Source of the DNA: Pacificispira sp965223125
Lineage (GTDB): Bacteria > Pseudomonadota > Alphaproteobacteria > UBA8366 > Aestuariispiraceae
Assembly (NCBI GenBank): GCA_965223125.1
Contig: OZ244984.1
Coordinates: 744,001 to 808,000, forward strand
Direction of reading: 5' to 3'
Length of the DNA stretch: 64,000 nt
Position numbers and translations under genes: made by a program. Below the pieces are notes generated by a model. That model was not told the origin of the DNA. It did no database searches and was given only the letters and a program-made list of their open reading frames with translations. This document shows, in pieces, positions 1 to 8,451 of the stretch; the first letter of the stretch is position 1, and each line of letters begins with the position of its first letter.

Positions 1-372
1 GCGCGGGTGCCGCTGCTGGATCACCGCGTCGTCGAATTCGCCTGGACCCTGCCCACCGCAATGAAAATCCGGGGCGGCGTGACGAAGTGGCCCTTGCGGC
101 AGGTGCTCTATCGCCATGTCCCCCGGACTCTGGTTGACCGCCCGAAATCCGGCTTTGCTATACCGCTGGATGACTGGCTGCGCGGCCCGCTGCGGGACTG
201 GGCCGAGACGCTGCTGTCCGAGGAACGCCTGAAAAGGCGCGGCTGGCTGGACCCGGCACCGATCCGTGCGGCCTGGCGCGACCACCTGAACGGGCGTGGG
301 GCGCGGGCGGAGGCTCTGTGGGGTATCTGCATGCTGGAGGCCTGGGCCGAACGCTGGATGGGCCGCGCGTGA
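1..372 (+). CDS. Asparagine synthetase (glutamine-hydrolysing), C-terminal part
   Basis: This is the last 123 codons of a gene that begins before the window; the frame is open from base 1. The stretch RVPLLDHRVVEFAW, followed by a K-W-x-LR segment and RPKSGFAIPLDDWL, is the typical end of the ATP-pyrophosphatase (synthetase) domain of class B asparagine synthetases. These transfer ammonia from glutamine to an acyl-adenylate. In polysaccharide clusters such paralogues often amidate sugar acids rather than make free asparagine. The stop TGA lies inside the GTGA that starts the next gene, a glycosyltransferase, so the two are translationally coupled and a role in surface-glycan synthesis is likely (inference). 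The N-terminal glutaminase domain is not visible. Confidence 0.85.
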   Translation, partial: ARVPLLDHRVVEFAWTLPTAMKIRGGVTKWPLRQVLYRHVPRTLVDRPKSGFAIPLDDWLRGPLRDWAETLLSEERLKRRGWLDPAPIRAAWRDHLNGRGARAEALWGICMLEAWAERWMGRA

Positions 373-1514
373 GCATCGATCTGACAGGCCGAACGATCGT
401 CTATCTGGTCACCGAGGACTGGTATTTCTGGTCGCATCGCCTGCCCTTCGCCCGCGCCGCCAAGAAGGCCGGTGCCCGCGTGATCGTCGCCAGCCGCATG
501 ACCGATCATCGCGCGCGGATCGAGGCCGAAGGCTTCAGCGCCCTCGACATTCCCTTCGACCGGTCAGGCCTGAACCCGATCCGCGACCTCGCCACCCTGA
601 AGGCCATCCGCGCGGTCTATCGACGGGAACGCCCCGACCTGGTACATCATGTCGCCATGAAGCCGGTACTCTATGGCGGTATCGCCGCAATGCTGGAAAA
701 AACCCCCGCCGTGGTCAATGCGATGGCGGGGCTGGGATTCCTGTTCATTGCCAAGGGACTGAAAATCCGCCTGCTGCGCCCGCTGGTAGAATGCGCCTTC
801 CGCTGGCTCAACAACCGACCCACAACCCGGCTTATCGTCCAGAACGGGGACGATGCCGACCTGTTCGAGCACCGCATCGGCGTGTACCGGGATCGGATAT
901 CGATCATCCGGGGGTCCGGTGTCGATATCGACGCCTTCCGCCCGACTCCGGAACCGCCCGGCACGCCGGTCGCCGTCTGTGTCAGCCGCATGCTCTGGGA
1001 CAAGGGGATCGGGGAACTGGTCGAGGCCGCGCGCCTGCTGAAGCAACGCGGGGTCGATTTGACAATCCGCCTTGTTGGTCCCGTCGATGCGAACCCGGCC
1101 AGCATCCCCGCCGCCACCCTGAAGGCCTGGCAGGACGAAGGCGTGGTAGAAGTCGCAGGCCCGTCCAGCGACATCCCCGGTGCCTATGCCTCCGCCCATA
1201 TCGCAGTCCTGCCCTCCTATCGGGAGGGACTGCCGAAATCGCTGCTGGAAGGGGCCGCCTGCGCCCGCCCCATCGTTGCAACCGACGTTCCCGGCTGTCG
1301 CGAAATCTGCCGCGACGGGGAGACCGGGATCCGCGTACCACCAGGATCCGTCGAACCGCTGGCCGATGCCCTACAGAGTCTCGCCGGAGACCCGGCCCTC
1401 CGCCGAAGCCTTGGCAAGGGCGCAAGACGAGCGGTCGAGCAGAATTTCGCCGAAGCAATCGTCGTGGCAGAAACACTTCACCTCTATGCCGAACTCATAC
1501 ACAGGGAGCCTTAA
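369..1514 (+). CDS. Glycosyltransferase family 4
   Basis: A 381-residue GT-B fold glycosyltransferase that probably adds one sugar from a nucleotide-sugar donor to a lipid-linked glycan at the inner membrane face. The N-terminal acceptor half starts with LVTEDWYFWSHRLPFA, a signature of a subgroup found in capsule and O-antigen clusters. The C-terminal half carries CVSRMLWDKGIGELVEA and the GT4 E-x7-E donor-binding motif in REGLPKSLLEG. The GTG at 369 is chosen because it overlaps the stop of the upstream asparagine-synthetase gene (GTGA); a longer frame from 318 would lie inside that gene. Sugar and linkage cannot be read from the sequence. Confidence 0.88.
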   Translation: MSIDLTGRTIVYLVTEDWYFWSHRLPFARAAKKAGARVIVASRMTDHRARIEAEGFSALDIPFDRSGLNPIRDLATLKAIRAVYRRERPDLVHHVAMKPVLYGGIAAMLEKTPAVVNAMAGLGFLFIAKGLKIRLLRPLVECAFRWLNNRPTTRLIVQNGDDADLFEHRIGVYRDRISIIRGSGVDIDAFRPTPEPPGTPVAVCVSRMLWDKGIGELVEAARLLKQRGVDLTIRLVGPVDANPASIPAATLKAWQDEGVVEVAGPSSDIPGAYASAHIAVLPSYREGLPKSLLEGAACARPIVATDVPGCREICRDGETGIRVPPGSVEPLADALQSLAGDPALRRSLGKGARRAVEQNFAEAIVVAETLHLYAELIHREP

Positions 1515-1516
1515 TA

Positions 1517-2293
1517 ATGAACCTCGACCTGACCGGAAAACGCATCCTGATCACAGCGGGTGGGGCCGGGATCGGACGACTGATGGCAGAGACGATGAGT
1601 GCCGCCGGAGCAAAGGTCTTCGTTTGCGATGTTGATGGCGTCGCCTTGGACGAGTTGGGAGCCGCCCATCCGCAGATCGGACGGATCACGGCCGATGTAT
1701 CCGACCGCGCAGCGGTGGAGACCTTCTTCAAGATCGGGCTGTCCTTCTTGGGCGGGCTTGATGTGCTGGTCAATAATGCCGGAATCGCCGGCCCGACCGG
1801 TCCCGTGGAGGCCATCGACCCCGACGATTTCGAGCGTACACTGGCGATTAACATCACCGGGCAGTTCCTCTGCACCCGGCTTGCCGTGCCGCATCTGAAG
1901 GCGGCTGGCGGCGGTGCGATCATCAACCTGTCCTCGGCGGCTGGCAAATTCGCCTTCCCGTTGCGCAGCCCCTATTCCGCCTCGAAATGGGCGGTGGTCG
2001 GGTTCACCAAGTCGCTGGCAGCAGAACTTGGTTCGGCCAACATCCGGGTCAATGCGATCCTACCCGGTGCCGTCGAAGGACCCCGGATCGAACGGGTCAT
2101 CGCGGCCAAGGCCGAGGCACGGGGCGTCCCCTATGAGGAAATGCTGGCGATCTATACCGACCTTGCCTCAATGGGCCGCCTGATCCCACCGGATGATATT
2201 GTCGCGATGGCACTCTTCCTTGCATCCGATGCCTGCGGTACACTCTCGGGGCAGGCGCTGAGTGTCGATGGCGACATGCAGATGATGAAATGA
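1517..2293 (+). CDS. Short-chain dehydrogenase/reductase
   Basis: A 258-residue classical SDR that oxidises or reduces an alcohol/ketone with NAD(P). The cofactor motif TAGGAGIG is at residues 13-20, an acidic D near 40 (CDVD) suggests NAD(H) preference, NNAG follows near residue 90, and the catalytic triad is Ser (NLSSAAG) with YSASK. The start at 1517 follows an AGGGAG ribosome site two bases past the stop of the glycosyltransferase. A much longer frame that opens at 296 is an artefact over the previous two genes. Neighbouring cupin and GFA genes suggest a small detoxification or catabolic set rather than glycan synthesis. Substrate unknown. Confidence 0.9.
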   Translation: MNLDLTGKRILITAGGAGIGRLMAETMSAAGAKVFVCDVDGVALDELGAAHPQIGRITADVSDRAAVETFFKIGLSFLGGLDVLVNNAGIAGPTGPVEAIDPDDFERTLAINITGQFLCTRLAVPHLKAAGGGAIINLSSAAGKFAFPLRSPYSASKWAVVGFTKSLAAELGSANIRVNAILPGAVEGPRIERVIAAKAEARGVPYEEMLAIYTDLASMGRLIPPDDIVAMALFLASDACGTLSGQALSVDGDMQMMK

Positions 2294-2318
2294 TCCTGAA
2301 CCGGGAGGAGCCGCCGCC

Positions 2319-2675
2319 ATGCCCGATACCAAACCCTGGGAGAACCAGTTCACCGTAACCCGCATCGACATCGTCGAGGAAACCCCGACCCTACGCGTCC
2401 TGGAGATGACGCTGGAAGTCGGGGAAAAGGTGCCCTGGCACTGGCACAGCGGTATCACTGACCGTTTCTACTGTCTGGCGGGCAAGGTCGAGATCGAATG
2501 CCGCGCACCGAAAGCGATGCACCATCTTCTGCCCGGAGACAGTTGTTCTGTAGCTGAGAAGGTCGCCCATGAGGTCCGCAACATCGGCGATGTGACGGCC
2601 CGGCTGGTACTAGTGCAGGGGGTGGGTGCCTATGACTACCACGCCGTCGGGCATGAGGAGCATCCTCACCCATGA
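2319..2675 (+). CDS. Small cupin-domain protein
   Basis: A 118-residue single-domain cupin. The first cupin motif is seen as PWHWHSGITDRFYCLAGKVEIE (metal-binding His-x-His with a later Glu), followed by a second motif around LLPGDSCSVAEKVAHEV. Such small cupins bind Mn, Fe or Zn and may be isomerases, dioxygenases or sensors. It sits 25 bp after the SDR stop with a GGGAGGAG ribosome site and overlaps the next gene by ATGA, so it belongs to the same transcript. Function is not predictable beyond metal binding. Confidence 0.8.
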   Translation: MPDTKPWENQFTVTRIDIVEETPTLRVLEMTLEVGEKVPWHWHSGITDRFYCLAGKVEIECRAPKAMHHLLPGDSCSVAEKVAHEVRNIGDVTARLVLVQGVGAYDYHAVGHEEHPHP

Positions 2676-3151
2676 AGCTGGCGGGCAGCTGTCATTGCGG
2701 TGCCGTCCGCTTCTCCCTGGAGAGTGCGCATCCCTATCCCTATAACCGCTGCTATTGTTCGATCTGCCGCAAGACGCAGGGTGGGGGTGGTTATGCCATC
2801 AATCTGGGCGGCGATTACGCGACACTCGCCGTGGAGGGCAGGCACCATGTCAGCATCTATCGCGCAAAGGATGCCCGCAGTCCCGACGGGGTTAGTCCCC
2901 TGGCACGGCACTTCTGCGGTCTCTGCGGATCGGGCCTTTGGTGCTATGACCCGCGCTGGCCGGATCTGGTGCATCCCTTAGCCTCGGCCATCGATACACC
3001 GCTGCCGGTCCCGCCCAGCCATGTCAACCTGATGACGGCTTACAAGGCCCCCTGGTGCGCGGTCGAGGAAGGGTCAGGAGACAAGAGTTTCAATGAATAC
3101 CCGGACGAATCCATCGCCGCATGGCACGAACGCCAGGGGCTCGTGCGATAG
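2672..3151 (+). CDS. GFA-family (CENP-V/GFA) zinc protein
   Basis: A 159-residue protein of the glutathione-dependent formaldehyde-activating enzyme family. The zinc ligands are visible as SCHCGAV near residue 6, CYCSICRK near 29 and FCGLCGSGL near 80, the order expected for this beta-rich fold. Family members accelerate S-hydroxymethylglutathione formation or have uncharacterised roles; most annotated members have not been tested. It overlaps the cupin gene by four bases and is the last gene of the plus-strand run, meeting the gentisate operon tail to tail seven bases later. Confidence 0.85.
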   Translation: MKLAGSCHCGAVRFSLESAHPYPYNRCYCSICRKTQGGGGYAINLGGDYATLAVEGRHHVSIYRAKDARSPDGVSPLARHFCGLCGSGLWCYDPRWPDLVHPLASAIDTPLPVPPSHVNLMTAYKAPWCAVEEGSGDKSFNEYPDESIAAWHERQGLVR

Positions 3152-3157
3152 CGGATT

Positions 3158-4363
3158 TCAGGACTCCGTGGCCGCAGCCTCGCTAAGGCCACTGCCGCCG
3201 TAGAGCCAGTCGATGGTTTCGTACCAGTCCTCGGTCGATTTCGCGCGGATGATCGCGTTGCGCAGGGAGGCATGGGCACCCTGGGGATGATAGATGTGAT
3301 CCCCGACGGCACGGGACTGCAACTGGACGCGGGCAGTGCGCAGGATACGGCGCTTCTGATAGGCCTGCAGCGCCTGCCCGACATCACCGGATGCGGCCTC
3401 CATCTGCGCGGTCAGGCAGACCGCGTCCTCCATCGCCATACAGGCCCCCTGGGCCATGTACTGCATCATCGGATGCGCGGCATCGCCCAGCAGGGCAACC
3501 CGGCCATCGACCCAGTTCTCCACCGGATCACGGTCACACAGCACCCATAGTTTCCAGTCCCGACCCCGCTCGATGATCTCGCGCGGCAGGGGATGGATAT
3601 GCTCAAACCCGCGCCGCACCTCCTCATGAGACACCGGTAATCCGGCGACCGGTTCCGGTGCGTCATTGTGATAGGTCACGACCAGATTGAAGACCTTCCA
3701 GCCCGACAGCGGATAATGCACGATATGGCATTTCGGCCCGGCCCAGAGGGTCGCCGCATTCCAGCGCAGTTCTTCCGGCATCTGCTCGGTCGGGATGACG
3801 GAACGATAGGTCGTGTGGCCGGAGACCCGCGGCGCGCCGTCGCCGACGACCCGCTTTCGAATATTGGACCACAGCCCGTCCGCCCCGATCAACGCCGCCC
3901 CGGTAATCCGGCTGCCATCGGCAAGGATTGCGGTTGCGCCATTCTCGTCCTGATCGAAATCCACCACTTCAGAACTGGTCCGCAATTCGACCAGCGGATG
4001 ATCGGTGCAAGTCTTCAGGAAAACGCCGTGCAGATCGCCGCGATGAACCACCGCATAGGGATTGCCGAACCGGGCGCGGAACCCGTCATCCAGCGGGATC
4101 TGGCAGATCTGCTCTCCACTCATCGCATCCATCAGCCGCAAATTATCGATATAGACCGCCATGCTGCGGGCCTTGTCACCGACACCCAGATAATCGAAAG
4201 CATGAAAGGCGTTGGGGCCAAGCTGGATACCCGCCCCGATCTCCCCCAGTGCCCTCGACCGTTCCAGAACGAGAGATGGAATACCCTTCCGGGCGAGGCC
4301 ACTGGCCAAAGCAAGACCGCCGATCCCGCCCCCGGCAATCAGAATGCGCGTCGCGTCGCTCAT
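3158..4363 (-). CDS. FAD-dependent 3-hydroxybenzoate 6-monooxygenase
   Basis: A 401-residue class A flavoprotein aromatic hydroxylase. It shows the Rossmann motif AGGGIGG near the start, the DG motif (IGADGLWSNIRK) near residue 160 and the GD motif (LLGDAAHPM) near 290. With NADH and O2 such enzymes para-hydroxylate 3-hydroxybenzoate to gentisate; salicylate 5-hydroxylation is less likely because that needs a different enzyme type. The assignment rests on operon context: the three genes just upstream complete gentisate breakdown. The ATG at 4363 has an AAGGA seven bases before it; the frame also opens at 4447, which would add 28 unlikely residues. Confidence 0.85.
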   Translation of the reverse strand: MSDATRILIAGGGIGGLALASGLARKGIPSLVLERSRALGEIGAGIQLGPNAFHAFDYLGVGDKARSMAVYIDNLRLMDAMSGEQICQIPLDDGFRARFGNPYAVVHRGDLHGVFLKTCTDHPLVELRTSSEVVDFDQDENGATAILADGSRITGAALIGADGLWSNIRKRVVGDGAPRVSGHTTYRSVIPTEQMPEELRWNAATLWAGPKCHIVHYPLSGWKVFNLVVTYHNDAPEPVAGLPVSHEEVRRGFEHIHPLPREIIERGRDWKLWVLCDRDPVENWVDGRVALLGDAAHPMMQYMAQGACMAMEDAVCLTAQMEAASGDVGQALQAYQKRRILRTARVQLQSRAVGDHIYHPQGAHASLRNAIIRAKSTEDWYETIDWLYGGSGLSEAAATES

Positions 4364-4391
4364 CATTCCGTCCTTCTGATTGACCGCACTA

Positions 4392-5036
4392 TCACTCCGC
4401 GTCCGGCTGTCGCGACGGATGCGCCGCCGCGAAGGCAGGATTCGCATCCAGGGTGGCCTGCACCGCCCGCAATCGTGGCATGGCGTCGAGGTCTACCTTG
4501 AACCGCTGGGCCGAGAACATCTGCGGCGCCAGGCAGATATCCGCCAGTGTCGGGGTATCGCCGAAACAATAGGGACTCTCCGCATCCTGGCCTTGCAGAA
4601 GCTGTTCACAGGCGGCGAGTCCGTCGCCAAGCCATCTTTGGCACCAGGCCTGAACCCCGGCCTCGTCCTGACCGAATGTCTGGCGCAGATAGCTCAGCAC
4701 CCGAAGATTCTGCAACGGATGGATATCGCAGGCGATGACCTGGGCGAATGCCCGGATCTGGGCACGCCGGATCGGGTCCGTGGGCAGCAGCGCCGGTTGC
4801 GGATGGGTTTCCTCCAGCCATTCCAGGATCACCATGGACTGGGTCAGGATTGTCCCGTCAACATCCAGCGCCGGAACCATGGCCTGAGGATTGACGGCGC
4901 GATAGGCACCGGTTTTCTGCTCGCCGCCGTTGCGGGTCAGATGCACGGGGATCATCTCCGGCGACAGGCCTTTCAAGTTGAAGGCGATGCGCAGGCGATA
5001 GGCCGCCGAGCTTCGGAAATAACCGTAATACTTCAT
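4392..5036 (-). CDS. Maleylpyruvate isomerase (zeta-class GST)
   Basis: A 214-residue zeta-class glutathione transferase. The N-terminal thioredoxin-like domain has YFRSSAAYRLRIAFNLKG, where the SS-x-x-x-R glutathione-contact motif of zeta enzymes is recognisable, and ends with the cis-proline region (MVPALDVDG). The helical C-terminal domain includes GDTPTLADICLAPQ. It converts maleylpyruvate to fumarylpyruvate with glutathione, the second step after gentisate ring opening; maleylacetoacetate isomerase of homogentisate breakdown is the close alternative. Its start overlaps the stop of the fumarylpyruvate hydrolase gene (ATGA at 5033-5036). Confidence 0.88.
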   Translation of the reverse strand: MKYYGYFRSSAAYRLRIAFNLKGLSPEMIPVHLTRNGGEQKTGAYRAVNPQAMVPALDVDGTILTQSMVILEWLEETHPQPALLPTDPIRRAQIRAFAQVIACDIHPLQNLRVLSYLRQTFGQDEAGVQAWCQRWLGDGLAACEQLLQGQDAESPYCFGDTPTLADICLAPQMFSAQRFKVDLDAMPRLRAVQATLDANPAFAAAHPSRQPDAE

Positions 5037-5728
5037 TCCGGCTCCCCGATTGTCAGGTCAACCGGTGCCAGCCCGTCAATCTCACCATGAATCACGTCGC
5101 CCGACACGACCGGACCGACACCAGCAGGGGTCCCGGTATAGATCAGGTCGCCCGGCACCAGATGATAGTATTTCGACAGGTCGGCAATGATCTCCGGCAC
5201 CGAATGAATCAGGTCAGCCAGGGTTGCCGACTGTTTGATATCGCCATTCACCGCCAGGGTAATCTTCTGCGAACCAAGCGCCGGATAATCGGCTGCCTTC
5301 GTGATCGGTGCGATAATCGCCGACTGCTCGAAGGCCTTGCCGAGGTCCCAGGGACGCTGCTTCGCGCGGGCGGCCAGTTGCAGGTCGCGCCGAGTCATGT
5401 CCAGCCCGGTGGCATAGCCATAGATCGCCTTCGGTGCTTCCGCCGCCGACACCCGAAAGGCAGGCGCGCCGATGGCGACGACCAGTTCCATTTCGTAGTG
5501 ATAATTCTCGGTCCCCGGCGGATAGGGAACCATCGCCCCGGTCAGGACTGTGGCGGATGCAGGTTTGGTGAAATAGAACGGTGCCTCGCGATCAACCTCG
5601 ACACCCATTTCCGCTGCATGAGCGGCGTAATTGCGCCCGACGCAGAAAACGCGTCCAACCGGATAGGTCGCCGTCTCCCCCGCGACCGGGACGCTGAAAT
5701 CATTCTCAATGCTGAACAGATGGGTCAC
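5033..5728 (-). CDS. Fumarylpyruvate hydrolase (FAH family)
   Basis: A 231-residue short FAH-family hydrolase. GRNYAAHAAEMG near residue 31 and the acidic metal ligands in YEMELVV (E-x-E) with a following GLDMTRRDLQ give the Mg-binding site. It splits fumarylpyruvate to fumarate and pyruvate, the last step of the gentisate route; acylpyruvase activity (YcgM/FAHD1 type) is possible by homology but the operon favours fumarylpyruvate. Both ends overlap neighbours by ATGA, so it is translationally coupled to the dioxygenase above and the isomerase below. Confidence 0.9.
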   Translation of the reverse strand: MTHLFSIENDFSVPVAGETATYPVGRVFCVGRNYAAHAAEMGVEVDREAPFYFTKPASATVLTGAMVPYPPGTENYHYEMELVVAIGAPAFRVSAAEAPKAIYGYATGLDMTRRDLQLAARAKQRPWDLGKAFEQSAIIAPITKAADYPALGSQKITLAVNGDIKQSATLADLIHSVPEIIADLSKYYHLVPGDLIYTGTPAGVGPVVSGDVIHGEIDGLAPVDLTIGEPE

Positions 5729-6774
5729 TGGTCACGCTCCTCGTAATAGCCAAGTTTCTGTTGCAGGGGCCGATCATGAACCCGGATCAGGAAAGCCTCC
5801 TCCGATACACTATGCTCAATGCGCGCGAATACCGGGACGGAAAAGACATCCTTTGGACCCCATTCCACCACCCGGCCATTGATCCGGCTTCTCCCCTGCC
5901 CCTTCACAACATGGAAGACAGCGCTGGACGATGTGACAGGGAGAGTCGCATCCTTACCAGGAACCAGCATCATGGCCGAGAATCCCAATGTCGGCAGCAC
6001 ATCCTCCCCGGTCTCGGGATTGACGTAATCAATCTCTATCAGGTCATCCTGATATTTTGCCAATTCCCGCAACGCCGCCTCGGCGCGGGTCCAGGGAAAG
6101 CGCATCAGGGGATAGCGCCGCACGGGCGCTGCGCGACGACGCGCCGGGACAATTCCGGCGGCAGCATATTCGACCTGGCTCGCATCCGGGCGGTTTCGCT
6201 GCGGCTGCAACACCCCCTCCTCGGCATAGGAGCCTTCCAGATAGGCGAACAGGGGCAGGTCCAGCGCATCCAGCCAGATCACCGGCTCGTCGCCCTCGTG
6301 ACCGTGATCATGCCAGTCGCCGCCGGGCGTCAGTACCAGATCGCCCGCCGCCATCGGCAGTTTTTCACCCTCGACAACGGTATAGCCGCCGCGCCCCTCG
6401 ATAACGATCCGGGCGGCAGATGGGGTATGGCGATGGGCGGGGGCCGTCTCTCCAGGCAGCAGCAACTGCATCCCGACATAGATCGACGCGGTGGCCTGCA
6501 TCGCGCCGACGCCACGCCCCGGATCGGACAGGACGAGCACCCGCCGCTCGGCCTTTTCGACCGGCGTCAGTTCGCCCGCCTTCAGCAGCAGCGGACGCAC
6601 CACGGGATAGGACCAGTGGCCAACCTCCGACACAGGATTCGGCGCGCCATGCGGCAGCAGATTGCGCATCATCGGCCAGAGCGGGGCGACGCCTGCCGCC
6701 GTCATATCCGCCCGATAGTTCTCAGGCAGATCTTCCAGTCTGCCCAATGCCTGCGTGCCCGACGCCTGTGACAT
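5725..6774 (-). CDS. Gentisate 1,2-dioxygenase
   Basis: A 349-residue bicupin Fe(II) dioxygenase that opens gentisate between C1 and C2 to maleylpyruvate. The first cupin carries APAHRHTPSAARIVIEG (iron ligands His-x-His) and a later HDHGHEGDEPVIWLDALDLP, both standard for this family; the second, degenerate cupin covers about residues 240-340. The start is ATG at 6774, six bases after a GGGAGG; the frame opens further upstream at 6903 but that would run through the operator. It is the first gene of the operon, divergent from a MarR regulator. Confidence 0.92.
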   Translation of the reverse strand: MSQASGTQALGRLEDLPENYRADMTAAGVAPLWPMMRNLLPHGAPNPVSEVGHWSYPVVRPLLLKAGELTPVEKAERRVLVLSDPGRGVGAMQATASIYVGMQLLLPGETAPAHRHTPSAARIVIEGRGGYTVVEGEKLPMAAGDLVLTPGGDWHDHGHEGDEPVIWLDALDLPLFAYLEGSYAEEGVLQPQRNRPDASQVEYAAAGIVPARRRAAPVRRYPLMRFPWTRAEAALRELAKYQDDLIEIDYVNPETGEDVLPTLGFSAMMLVPGKDATLPVTSSSAVFHVVKGQGRSRINGRVVEWGPKDVFSVPVFARIEHSVSEEAFLIRVHDRPLQQKLGYYEERDQ

Positions 6775-6804
6775 TACTGTCCTCCCGGAAATTTCTTTAT
6801 CGTA

Positions 6805-6816
6805 AGTATGCATACT
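6805..6816. promoter_or_regulatory. Palindrome AGTATGCATACT, likely MarR operator
   Basis: A perfect 12-bp palindrome in the 112-bp gap between the gentisate dioxygenase (start 6774, minus) and the MarR gene (start 6887, plus). It lies about 30 bp upstream of the dioxygenase ATG. Size and position fit a MarR-family operator controlling both divergent promoters, with gentisate or 3-hydroxybenzoate as probable effector (inference). Confidence 0.6.
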
Positions 6817-6886
6817 ATCTGCTAGACTTGCTGTCAATTGGCAAGCCACGACACGGCATTGTATCATCCCGTGGCAAGGAGTGTTC

Positions 6887-7360
6887 ATGCACGACATCCA
6901 CACGATGCCGGGTCACCTGATCCGACGTTTGCAGCAGATATCGCTGTCGGTCTTCACCGAACAGACGGCGGCGGCGGGTATCGATCTGACGCCGATCCAG
7001 TATGCCGCCCTGAAGACGATCCATCAGCGACCGGGCATCGATCAGGCAACACTGGCAGGCGACATCGCCTATGACCGCGCGACAATCGGCGGCGTCATCG
7101 ACCGACTGGAAAGAAAGTCCCTGATTAACCGCACTGTCAGCCCCCGCGACCGCCGCGCCCGACAACTTACCCTGACGGCAGAGGGTGCAGACCTCCTCGC
7201 GCGGGCGGAACCGGTGGTGGAACAGGTTCAGACGGCAATGCTCACGGGCCTCGACCCGACGGAACGCAGCCAGTTGATCGCATTGCTCAGAAAGGCGACG
7301 GATCTTGGCAATGACCACAGCCGCGCCCCGCATATCCGCCAGACCAGGACATCGGCCTGA
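6887..7360 (+). CDS. MarR-family transcriptional regulator
   Basis: A 157-residue winged-helix dimeric regulator. The recognition region IDQATLAGDIAYDRATIGGVIDRL followed by the wing SPRDRRARQLTLT is typical of MarR proteins. The ATG at 6887 is preferred over GTG at 6881 because AAGGA sits six bases before it. It is divergent from the gentisate operon with a palindromic operator between, so it probably represses that operon until an aromatic acid binds. Its stop overlaps the ATG of the next FAD-oxidoreductase gene (TGATG). Confidence 0.88.
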   Translation: MHDIHTMPGHLIRRLQQISLSVFTEQTAAAGIDLTPIQYAALKTIHQRPGIDQATLAGDIAYDRATIGGVIDRLERKSLINRTVSPRDRRARQLTLTAEGADLLARAEPVVEQVQTAMLTGLDPTERSQLIALLRKATDLGNDHSRAPHIRQTRTSA

Positions 7361-8430
7361 TGGTCGGAACCAGCCGCAGGATCGTTATCATCGGGGGTGG
7401 TATAGTCGGCGCGGCCATCGCCTATGCCCTGACCCGGCGCGGCGCATTCGTAACCGTCCTGGAAGCGGGCCAGGTCGGAGGCGGCGTAACGGGACAGGCC
7501 TTCGGGTGGCTGCACCATACCGCCCCGCCGGACGATCCTGCCCTGAAACTGAGGCATGCGGCGCTGGAAGAATATCTACGCCTGGAGCGCGAGACCGACG
7601 GCCATGTATCGGTGGATTGGTGCGGGGCGCTGACCTGGTTCAAAACCACCGCAGAAACCGAAGCATTCATCCAACAGCAAACCAGTCTGGGATTGGATGT
7701 ACGCGGGGTCATGGCAGCAGAATTCACCACACTGGAACCCGGTTTGATAGAGCCACCCCCGCTCGCCGCCTTCGCCGCACGGGAAGGTGCCGTGAACGCC
7801 CCGGAAGTCGCAAGACGTCTGATGACCCTCGCACAATCGCTTGGAGCCAAGCTGATCACGGGATGTCGGGCTACCGAAATCCTGATCCGCGGTCAGCGCG
7901 TGACCGCTGTCGCCGTCGGCACGGACAGGATTCCCGCCGATACGGTTATCCTGGCCACCGGTACGCAAGGTGCCACTCTCGTCGCACCGCTCGGGATTAC
8001 GCTCGATATCACCGCATCCCCGGCAATCCTGATGCGTTTTCTAACCCGCGACCCGCTGCTTCGTCGGATTGTTTCCGGCCCGGAATTCGAGGCTCGGCAG
8101 GCAGGTCCTGGAAGCCTTGTCGCCGCCGAAGACTATCAGGACCCGGATGGGGAGAATGGGCCGGAGGCAATTGCCCAAAGAGCGCTGGATATCCTGCGGA
8201 ACGCCCTGAGAGGTGCACACTCACTCTCCCTCGACACGGTCCAGACCGGCTGGCGACCAATCCCGACAGCGGGTCGCCCGATTATCGGGCGCGTGCCGGG
8301 ATATGACGATATCCACACCGCCATCCTTCACCCCGCCGTCACCCTGGCCCCGCTGATCGGGCGATTGATCGCAGATGACATCCTGACCGGCCATCAGGAC
8401 CCGCTTCTCCAATCCATTCAGAATGGATAA
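7360..8430 (+). CDS. FAD-dependent amine/amino-acid oxidoreductase (DAO family)
   Basis: A 356-residue DAO-family flavoenzyme with the N-terminal dinucleotide site IIGGGIVGAAIAYAL at residues 9-23 and the C-terminal flavin-contact segment GWRPIPTAGRPIIGRVPG near 310. Such enzymes oxidise D-amino acids, sarcosine or related secondary amines, passing electrons to O2 or a quinone. It is coupled to the marR stop by overlap, which could mean co-regulation or simple readthrough. It ends 21 bp from the convergent sensor-kinase gene. Substrate unknown. Confidence 0.82.
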   Translation: MVGTSRRIVIIGGGIVGAAIAYALTRRGAFVTVLEAGQVGGGVTGQAFGWLHHTAPPDDPALKLRHAALEEYLRLERETDGHVSVDWCGALTWFKTTAETEAFIQQQTSLGLDVRGVMAAEFTTLEPGLIEPPPLAAFAAREGAVNAPEVARRLMTLAQSLGAKLITGCRATEILIRGQRVTAVAVGTDRIPADTVILATGTQGATLVAPLGITLDITASPAILMRFLTRDPLLRRIVSGPEFEARQAGPGSLVAAEDYQDPDGENGPEAIAQRALDILRNALRGAHSLSLDTVQTGWRPIPTAGRPIIGRVPGYDDIHTAILHPAVTLAPLIGRLIADDILTGHQDPLLQSIQNG

Positions 8431-8451
8431 ATCTTTTAGAGTGAAATGCGC

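Noticed and set aside
296..1516. Long plus-strand open frame that would extend the SDR by about 400 residues
   Set aside because: The extension overlaps two real genes in other frames and is Arg/Pro/Gly-rich as GC-rich shadow frames are; the SDR fold starts at 1517 with its own ribosome site.
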